A stretch of 11,800 bases of DNA. It comes from DASQUP01 sp035641235. Lineage in GTDB: Bacteria > Actinomycetota > CADDZG01 > WHSQ01. The stretch lies in the NCBI GenBank assembly GCA_035641235.1, contig DASQUP010000119.1:1-11800 (forward strand), written 5' to 3'. A program made the translations under genes and the position numbers. Positions within the stretch are counted from its first letter, which is position 1. Each line of letters starts with the position of its first letter. Positions 7,897-11,800 of this stretch are shown one piece after another. A model generated the notes under the pieces. It saw only the letters and a program-made list of their open reading frames with translations. It was not told the origin of the DNA and ran no database searches.

Positions 7897-8439
7897 TCAG
7901 TTGGTCGAGGGGTCGAACGGCATATGGGCCAGCAGCGCGTACTGGCTGCCCTTTCGTTTGAGCACCATGCTCCAGAGGTCCTCCGGACTGTCGGTGAAGA
8001 CGTCCTCTGGAAGCGGTACCTCGAGGATCCAATCTCCCGACTCCAGCTCCGCATCGAGCTGGCCGGCAGCCCAGCCGGCGTAGCCGGCGAAGATCCGCTT
8101 GCGCACCAGACCTTCGGATCCCAGATCGCTCCCCTCGTCTCCGATCACGCCGACCGAGTCGAAGATGAGCTGGGTGGCCAAATCCGGGTGCTGGAACTGG
8201 GCGAGTACGACGGCCGCCTGCGGTTGGACGGGTCCACCGACGAACAACCGCTCGTCCGGGGAGGTGATCTCCGACAACGCTGGAGCGGCCTGCTCCACGG
8301 TGAGCGTGGACGGACGGTTGAGCACCACGCCGAGAGCGCCCTCGGGCCCGTGTTCCACAACGAGCACGACCGTTTGCCTGAAGTTGGGATCAAACAGTCC
8401 CCCTCCGGCAATCAGAAGTTGGCCTTCGATTCGCTCCAC
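7897..8439 (-). CDS. yqgE: YqgE/AlgH (UPF0301) family protein
   Basis: A 180-residue protein of the UPF0301 family (YqgE, also named AlgH). These are conserved cytoplasmic proteins of unsettled biochemical role, usually about 185 residues. Family landmarks are GQLLIAGGGLFDPNFRQTVVLVVEH near the N-terminus (given here as two adjoining parts: GQLLIAGGGLFDPNF, then RQTVVLVVEH), GALGVVLNRPS, LFVGGPVQPQAAVVL, FAGYAGWAAGQLDAEL and GDWI. The frame is open far upstream into the preceding gene, but no ATG, GTG or TTG start fits between that gene's end and the GTG at 8439. That GTG sits 5 codons before the conserved GQLLIAG and has GGGGA directly against it, closer than ideal. The gene lies in a row of - strand genes, with 84 bp to the SIS gene downstream and 86 bp to the membrane-protein gene upstream. 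Confidence 0.92.
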   Translation of the reverse strand: MERIEGQLLIAGGGLFDPNFRQTVVLVVEHGPEGALGVVLNRPSTLTVEQAAPALSEITSPDERLFVGGPVQPQAAVVLAQFQHPDLATQLIFDSVGVIGDEGSDLGSEGLVRKRIFAGYAGWAAGQLDAELESGDWILEVPLPEDVFTDSPEDLWSMVLKRKGSQYALLAHMPFDPSTN

Positions 8440-8525
8440 TCCCCAATCATTGCGCGACTTTGCGCCGAGGTCAGACGCCCGGCCTTTATCCCTTACGCAG
8501 GCGAGTCGGTGAGATCCAGAGGACG

Positions 8526-9203
8526 TCAGCAGTTCCCAGCGGCGGGAGCGCCGCGCTGGGAATCCAAGAAGTAGGTCGCATCGAGCATTTCGTGGCGCGC
8601 TTCGATGCAGTAGCTCATATAGCCGGCCTTGACTATTTCGAGTTCGATATCGCCGCGTACGGTAAGGCCGGTCCGCACGAGGTCTTCTACCTTGTGCGTG
8701 AACTTTCCGTTCGCCTCGGCAAATGTCTCCTCCGCGGCTGCGGCGTTCCGCAGCGCCGCGGCCGTCCTGCTGACCTGGGCTTCCTCTCCCGGCGCGACAC
8801 CGCAGATGAATAACCCGTTGTTCATCTCCGCAAAAACCGATGTCGACCGGGACAGGTCGCCCTCCAGGAAACTCTGTACGGACGACGCCGGCACGCCTTG
8901 GGTTTCGAGATGCTCCAGCAGACATCTGCACGCACCCGGAAGCCCGCAGGAGTTCACGAAGCGAGCGCGGAGTGCGGCCGGATAACCCGCGCCGTCGAAC
9001 ATGAAGTAGCCACTGGCAAGCAGCAACACGACGAGGATCAGTGAGCTCGTGACGACTCCGGCCAGCTTCCGGCGCACGACGGAGCGCGGCGCTTCCGCCC
9101 GAGCGCAGTGTTCGCACTGCTCGGGCGACTCCGGTACGACGGTCAGCGCCGGGCGCTGCGAAGGATCGGACGGTGGTGCCGGATTTGGGTGGCTATGGGA
9201 CAT
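8526..9203 (-). CDS. Membrane-anchored protein of unknown function with pilin-like C-terminal part
   Basis: I do not recognise this 225-residue protein as a named family. The first ~45 residues are Pro/Ser-rich with a CEHC pair (C30, C33) that could bind zinc. One hydrophobic helix at about 48-69 follows basic residues (RRK at 44-46), suggesting the N-terminus is inside and the rest outside. The outer part has two pieces. Residues about 78-135 contain cysteines C86, C92, C94 and C134 around FVNSCGLPGACRCLLEHL. Residues about 145-225 read AAALRNAAAAEETFAEANGKFT, then GYMSYCIEARH and TYFLDSQRGAP (cited as fragments). That layout recalls the globular half of type IV pilin-like proteins, with paired late cysteines (C199, C225). 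The ATG at 9203 is the first start in frame, with only a weak AGACCAGG ahead of it. An active-site or surface role is not evident. The pilin likeness is by eye and tentative. Confidence 0.75.
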   Translation of the reverse strand: MSHSHPNPAPPSDPSQRPALTVVPESPEQCEHCARAEAPRSVVRRKLAGVVTSSLILVVLLLASGYFMFDGAGYPAALRARFVNSCGLPGACRCLLEHLETQGVPASSVQSFLEGDLSRSTSVFAEMNNGLFICGVAPGEEAQVSRTAAALRNAAAAEETFAEANGKFTHKVEDLVRTGLTVRGDIELEIVKAGYMSYCIEARHEMLDATYFLDSQRGAPAAGNC

Positions 9204-9352
9204 TGGGCCTGGTCTCTCGAGCGGGTCCTGTTACCCGACCAAGTTCGACCGGACCAAGCCCCCACTTAAGCGAAGACCACCCAGTTATCTCCAGCCCGAA
9301 ACGGGTTCTTTTCTTCTGGGACCGCCGTGAGGACGGTTGGAGAAGAAAAGAA
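9204..9352. other. Intergenic region, longest gene-free stretch
   Basis: These 149 bp separate the methyltransferase stop from the unknown membrane-protein start on the - strand. It holds the long inverted repeat at 9305-9353, a small CCCG-AAA-CGGG hairpin at 9295-9305, and two copies of GACCAAG (9237-9243 and 9252-9258) close to the downstream gene's start. A promoter for that gene is expected here, but I cannot point to convincing -35 and -10 boxes. Confidence 0.6.
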
Positions 9353-9353
9353 C
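9305..9353. repeat. Perfect 13-bp inverted repeat with structured loop at the methyltransferase 3' end
   Basis: GTTCTTTTCTTCT (9305-9317) is perfectly complementary to AGAAGAAAAGAAC (9341-9353). The 23-nt loop can add an inner GC stem, ACCGCC against GGACGGT, with one mismatch. The right arm touches the TAG stop codon of the methyltransferase (9353-9355 on the + strand). On either strand the 5' arm is pyrimidine-rich and the 3' arm purine-rich, so there is no U-tract after the stem and it is not a textbook intrinsic terminator. A role in transcript-end protection or non-canonical termination is possible. Confidence 0.85.
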
Positions 9354-10075
9354 TAGGTTTTGGTGCACCGCCAGACTGAGAGCTTCCACAGCAAGCGGCT
9401 CCCCCGCCGGCGCAGCTCGATGAGCCCATCGGACACCAGCTGGGCAACCTCCTTGGACTTCCCGATCACATTGGGGAGCGGAAACTCGCGCTCGATCAGA
9501 CGCTCGATATTCGAGCCGAACATCCGGCGCGCCGCCTCGATTACTCGAGACTCCGCCTGAATTGTCCCGGTTGGGAGGTAGACCCGACCCCCCCGCTTCA
9601 GACAGGGATCCATCTGCTCGAGCATTGCGATGGGCAGCTCGGCACCCGTCGGGCCGCCGCCTTTGCCGTCGGGGAACCACCCTGTGACTTCCGCGATGGC
9701 GTCGGGGATCCCGGAAACATCCGCAATGACGACGTCGGCCACGACGTCGGGGACGGCTTCGAACAACGAGCCGACTCGGAACTCGGTGACGTCCTCGAGC
9801 CCAAGACGCCGTGCGTTGTGCTCGGCGACCCGGATCGATTCCTCGGAGATGTCTGAACCGACGATTCTTTTTGCACCGAGGCGAGCGGCGACGAACGACA
9901 GGACTCCGCTCCCGCAGCCCGCATCGATTACGACGTCGTTATCGTCGATTTCGAGGGCGGCCGCCACCATTGTGCTTGTGGTGCTAGGCGTAAAAACGTT
10001 GGGGGTAAGTTCCAGCGTGAAGGGGCCCGTCCGACCGCTCCAGACGAATTCACGCACCTGGGTCATCTCGTTCAT
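9353..10075 (-). CDS. Class I SAM-dependent methyltransferase
   Basis: A 240-residue methyltransferase with a Rossmann core. Motif I, VIDAGCGSGVLSFVA, is at about 49-63; it is followed by GAKRIVGSDIS (the acidic residue that holds the SAM ribose), EHNARRLG, and VVIADVSGIPD where HemK/PrmC-type enzymes have NPPY. The lead-in VFTPSTTSTMVAAAL also recalls PrmC/HemK and PrmA relatives. The absence of NPPY argues against a glutamine N5-methyltransferase, and the substrate is unknown. The C-terminal ~50 residues are basic and include RRRGSRLLWKLSVW. The longest start is a GTG at 10081, but the ATG at 10075 is better placed behind GGGGAAGGG (about 10082-10090 on the complement). It is divergent from the tetR gene and shares its upstream region, so it is a plausible target of that regulator. 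The stop codon adjoins a long hairpin. Confidence 0.88.
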   Translation of the reverse strand: MNEMTQVREFVWSGRTGPFTLELTPNVFTPSTTSTMVAAALEIDDNDVVIDAGCGSGVLSFVAARLGAKRIVGSDISEESIRVAEHNARRLGLEDVTEFRVGSLFEAVPDVVADVVIADVSGIPDAIAEVTGWFPDGKGGGPTGAELPIAMLEQMDPCLKRGGRVYLPTGTIQAESRVIEAARRMFGSNIERLIEREFPLPNVIGKSKEVAQLVSDGLIELRRRGSRLLWKLSVWRCTKT

Positions 10076-10141
10076 GTTCACCCTTCCCCGAGGCCTCCAG
10101 CAAATGTGTCGGGCCCTGCCGGCCTTGGCCGCTAGAGTAAC

Positions 10142-10161
10142 CTACGGCTACGTAACCGTAG
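10142..10161. promoter_or_regulatory. Palindromic operator candidate for the TetR regulator
   Basis: Half-sites CTACGG (10142-10147) and CCGTAG (10156-10161) flank a central TACGTA (10149-10154). The 20 bp are self-complementary except for the single C/A pair at 10148/10155, and symmetry continues at AA/TT (10139-10140 and 10163-10164). The site sits in the 116-bp divergent region between the methyltransferase and tetR starts, 30 bp before the tetR ATG. Size, symmetry and position are typical of TetR-family operators. It could control both genes. Confidence 0.7.
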
Positions 10162-10191
10162 ATTCGAGTCGCTTGGAGGGCAAGGACGACT

Positions 10192-10920
10192 ATGCCAGCG
10201 GAGCCCGATCCGGCCACTTCGCCGGATGAGCCGCCCACGGCCGGCGTCCGGGGGGCCCTCCCGATTGGACGTGAGCGCCGCCGGGTGCGAATGACCGGAC
10301 AGGAGCGACGCTCCCAGCTTCTCGACATCGGCCGAGCAGTGTTTGCGGAACGAGGGTTCGAGGCCGCATCCATCGAAGAGGTCGCCCAACGAGCGCAGAT
10401 CACAAAACCCGTCGTCTACGGGCACTTCGGGGGCAAGGAAGGGCTGTACGCGGTTGTAGTTGATCGAGAGGTCCGGAGCCTCCTTGATGGGATAACCGCC
10501 GCACTTGACGCCAGTCATCCACGTCTGATGCTCGAGCAGGCCGCTCTCGCCTTCCTGTCCTACATCGCCGAGGAGTCCGACGGCTTTCGCATCCTCGTGC
10601 GCGATTCCCCCGTTACCGGGACGACCGGCACACTTGCCAGTCTTATTGGGGACATCGCATCTCAGGTCGAGTACGTGCTGGCTCAGGAGTTCGGGAGCCG
10701 CGGCTACGACCCGGAGCTCGCCCCCCTCTATTCGCAAGCGCTGTGCGGAATGATTGCGCTGGTAGGGCAGTGGTGGCTCGATGCCGGGACTCCGTCGAAG
10801 GAGGAGGTCGCGTCCCAACTTGTCAACCTTGCATGGAACGGCCTCAAGGATCTCGATCATCTCCCGGAGCTGATGTCGGCATCGCCGCGCCGCAGGCGGC
10901 GCGCCGCGCGCTCTGGATGA
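10192..10920 (+). CDS. TetR family transcriptional regulator
   Basis: A 242-residue DNA-binding repressor of the TetR family. After a Pro-rich N-terminal extension of about 33 residues comes RRSQLLDIGRAVFAERGFEA (about 39-58). The helix-turn-helix SIEEVAQRAQITKPVVYGHF (60-79) follows, then GGKEGLYAVVVDRE. The C-terminal ligand and dimer domain (about 95-230) has no recognisable ligand signature. The ATG at 10192 is supported by AAGGA a few bases upstream; an ATG at 10291 would remove the extension but has a poor ribosome-binding site. The last residues are a run of Arg (SPRRRRRAARSG). It is divergent from the methyltransferase, with a palindrome between them that suggests autoregulation, and convergent with the kinase gene. 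Confidence 0.95.
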   Translation: MPAEPDPATSPDEPPTAGVRGALPIGRERRRVRMTGQERRSQLLDIGRAVFAERGFEAASIEEVAQRAQITKPVVYGHFGGKEGLYAVVVDREVRSLLDGITAALDASHPRLMLEQAALAFLSYIAEESDGFRILVRDSPVTGTTGTLASLIGDIASQVEYVLAQEFGSRGYDPELAPLYSQALCGMIALVGQWWLDAGTPSKEEVASQLVNLAWNGLKDLDHLPELMSASPRRRRRAARSG

Positions 10921-10935
10921 TCTACGAACCGTTCA

Positions 10936-10958
10936 CCAAGCACCGTGGCGGTGTTCGG
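10936..10958. terminator. Candidate hairpin terminator between convergent tetR and kinase genes
   Basis: CACCG-TGG-CGGTG (10941-10953) extends outward through a G-U pair and an A-T pair, one mismatch, and two more C-G pairs, giving about a 9-bp stem. It is flanked by GAACC (10926-10930) and GGTTC (10957-10961), which could pair instead of the outermost pairs. It lies within the 51-bp gap between two converging stop codons, where a bidirectional terminator is expected. There is no strong U-tract on either side. Confidence 0.4.
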
Positions 10959-10971
10959 TTCAATGAGAGAC

Positions 10972-11800
10972 TCAGTTCGGCGGTTCGAACGCCGCCTTGA
11001 ATCTTTCGAATACCTTCTGTGAGCCGGTCCAATCCTCCGCGCGCGTCTGGAAGTTGAGAGCGAATCCATACTCGTCGGTCGTGAAACCAAGATCGATCGC
11101 GCGCAGGTTCGTGCCCTCCTCCGAATAGGTGAACTCCCATACCGCCGCGTCGTATCCTTGGTACTTCGTGGCGTCGATGCGCAGCTCGTCGTAGTTCTCA
11201 TGGCGCGCCTCGAACGACTCGGAGAACGTTTCCCACACGGCGACGGCATCGTCTCCGGGCTCATCGGTCCAGTCCACGCGCAGATATGAGCCGTTGGTCG
11301 GATGACGAATGTCAGTGCGAGTGTCCCCCAACGGCACGACGCTCCAGGCGGGCGGATACGAAATCGTGTAGCCGGTGTCGGGGTCCTCGTACTCGACCCA
11401 GCTATTCGGCACGGTCGCGGGCGTCCTTCGTTGTGTCTCCTTATTGTTGCCCGACCGGGCATCCGCAGGGGGTTCCGGATTCGGCCTTGTGGCAACGAAA
11501 AACGCTCCTCCCACAACAACCAGCCCTGCGGTGATCCCTGCAACCAGCCGTCTGCTCCGCCCTCGTGCAGGCGCCTCGGCGCGAGGCTCGTCAGCCAATG
11601 ATGTCTCCGGGATCGATATCGGTAACTCCTCCACCGATTTTCCCGCGGCGACGTCTGCAAGGACGGCGCGGATTTGATGAGCGCTCGGACGCGCGGCAGG
11701 GTCCTTCTGGAGAAGGTCCACGAGCAGAGGCTCGAGCGGGCCGGCGCGCCGAGGCGGACGCGGTGGCTCGTGAACGACTGCGGCGAGGGTCGGGATCGGT
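10972..11800 (-). CDS. Transmembrane Ser/Thr protein kinase, PknB type (C-terminal part)
   Basis: The frame is open from the right edge to the TGA at 10972-10974, giving 275 visible residues; the start and most of the catalytic domain are outside the window. The visible beginning is the end of a Hanks-type kinase C-lobe, PLEPLLVDLLQKDPAARPSA, with the invariant subdomain XI arginine, preceded by TLAAVVHEPPRPP. A cytoplasmic linker follows, then one transmembrane helix encoded at about 11491-11547 (LVAGITAGLVVVGGAFFVA) and an extracellular part of about 170 residues. That part contains WVEYEDPDTGYTISYPPAWSV, here cited as WVEYEDPDTGYTI and SYPPAWSV, which resembles PsbP/DUF1795-like domains rather than PASTA repeats. 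Such kinases sense outside signals and phosphorylate cytoplasmic targets. The ligand is unknown. A GTG at 11721 lies inside the kinase domain and is not a real start. Confidence 0.9.
   Translation of the reverse strand, partial: PIPTLAAVVHEPPRPPRRAGPLEPLLVDLLQKDPAARPSAHQIRAVLADVAAGKSVEELPISIPETSLADEPRAEAPARGRSRRLVAGITAGLVVVGGAFFVATRPNPEPPADARSGNNKETQRRTPATVPNSWVEYEDPDTGYTISYPPAWSVVPLGDTRTDIRHPTNGSYLRVDWTDEPGDDAVAVWETFSESFEARHENYDELRIDATKYQGYDAAVWEFTYSEEGTNLRAIDLGFTTDEYGFALNFQTRAEDWTGSQKVFERFKAAFEPPN

Noticed and set aside
8440..9117. N-terminal extension of yqgE to a 406-codon ORF
   Set aside because: It reads through the unknown membrane-protein gene in another frame and is Arg/Gly-rich; UPF0301 proteins begin just before GQLLIAG.
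9295..9317. CCCG-AAA-CGGG hairpin followed by a T-rich run on the + strand, as an intrinsic terminator
   Set aside because: Only four strong base pairs, and no + strand gene ends nearby. On the - strand it has no U-tract after it.
10857..11660. 267-codon - strand ORF overlapping the kinase
   Set aside because: Arg/Ser/Thr-rich shadow frame; the kinase frame has the conserved subdomain XI, a membrane helix and a sensible outer domain.
1..11800. tRNA or rRNA genes, CRISPR arrays, insertion sequences, phage or defence modules
   Set aside because: No repeat arrays, transposase-like or integrase-like proteins, or RNA-gene signatures were seen on either strand; by-eye reading cannot exclude small RNAs.

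Overview
The window is a compact, GC-rich bacterial chromosome segment with ordinary gene packing and no mobile elements, tRNA, rRNA or CRISPR visible. Several genes start with GTG. There is a LigB-type ATP-dependent DNA ligase like that of mycobacteria, and a transmembrane PknB-type Ser/Thr kinase. One gene has a -10 box so close to its start codon that leaderless transcription is plausible. Together these suggest a member of the Actinomycetota. This is an inference from gene content, not a proven placement.

Region 1 (1-3416, + strand) is a respiratory formate dehydrogenase operon of the FdnGHI/FdoGHI type. It holds the C-terminal part of the molybdopterin catalytic subunit (cut by the left edge), the four-cluster iron-sulfur subunit, the di-heme cytochrome b subunit, and the accessory protein FdhE. 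The beta/gamma and gamma/fdhE pairs overlap by 4 bp, so they are probably translationally coupled. The enzyme would oxidise formate outside the membrane and pass electrons through Fe-S clusters and two b hemes to quinone.

Region 2 (3496-5226, + strand) is a large class-V PLP enzyme resembling SufS-type cysteine desulfurases, with a C-terminal extension of about 100 residues. It lies 79 bp downstream of fdhE. Formate dehydrogenases need a sulfurated molybdenum cofactor, so a sulfur-donor role is an attractive but unproven idea.

Region 3 (5198-10075, - strand) is a run of five co-oriented genes, given here in transcription order: a SAM methyltransferase, a membrane-anchored cysteine-containing protein of unknown function with a pilin-like C-terminus, a YqgE/AlgH (UPF0301) protein, a stand-alone GlmS-isomerase-like SIS protein, and ATP-dependent DNA ligase LigB. 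The ligase end overlaps the convergent PLP gene by 29 bp. A perfect 13-bp inverted repeat begins at the methyltransferase stop codon.

Region 4 (10076-11800) has a TetR regulator on the + strand, divergent from the methyltransferase. A near-perfect 20-bp palindrome in the shared intergenic region is a strong operator candidate. Convergent to tetR is the C-terminal part of a membrane Ser/Thr kinase, cut by the right edge, whose extracellular domain is not of the PASTA type.

No gene-free stretch exceeds 300 bases; the longest is 9204-9352. I see no clear multi-gene defence or otherwise novel system. The best leads are the desulfurase-like protein beside the formate dehydrogenase genes, the unknown membrane protein with its unusual downstream hairpin, and the TetR palindrome.
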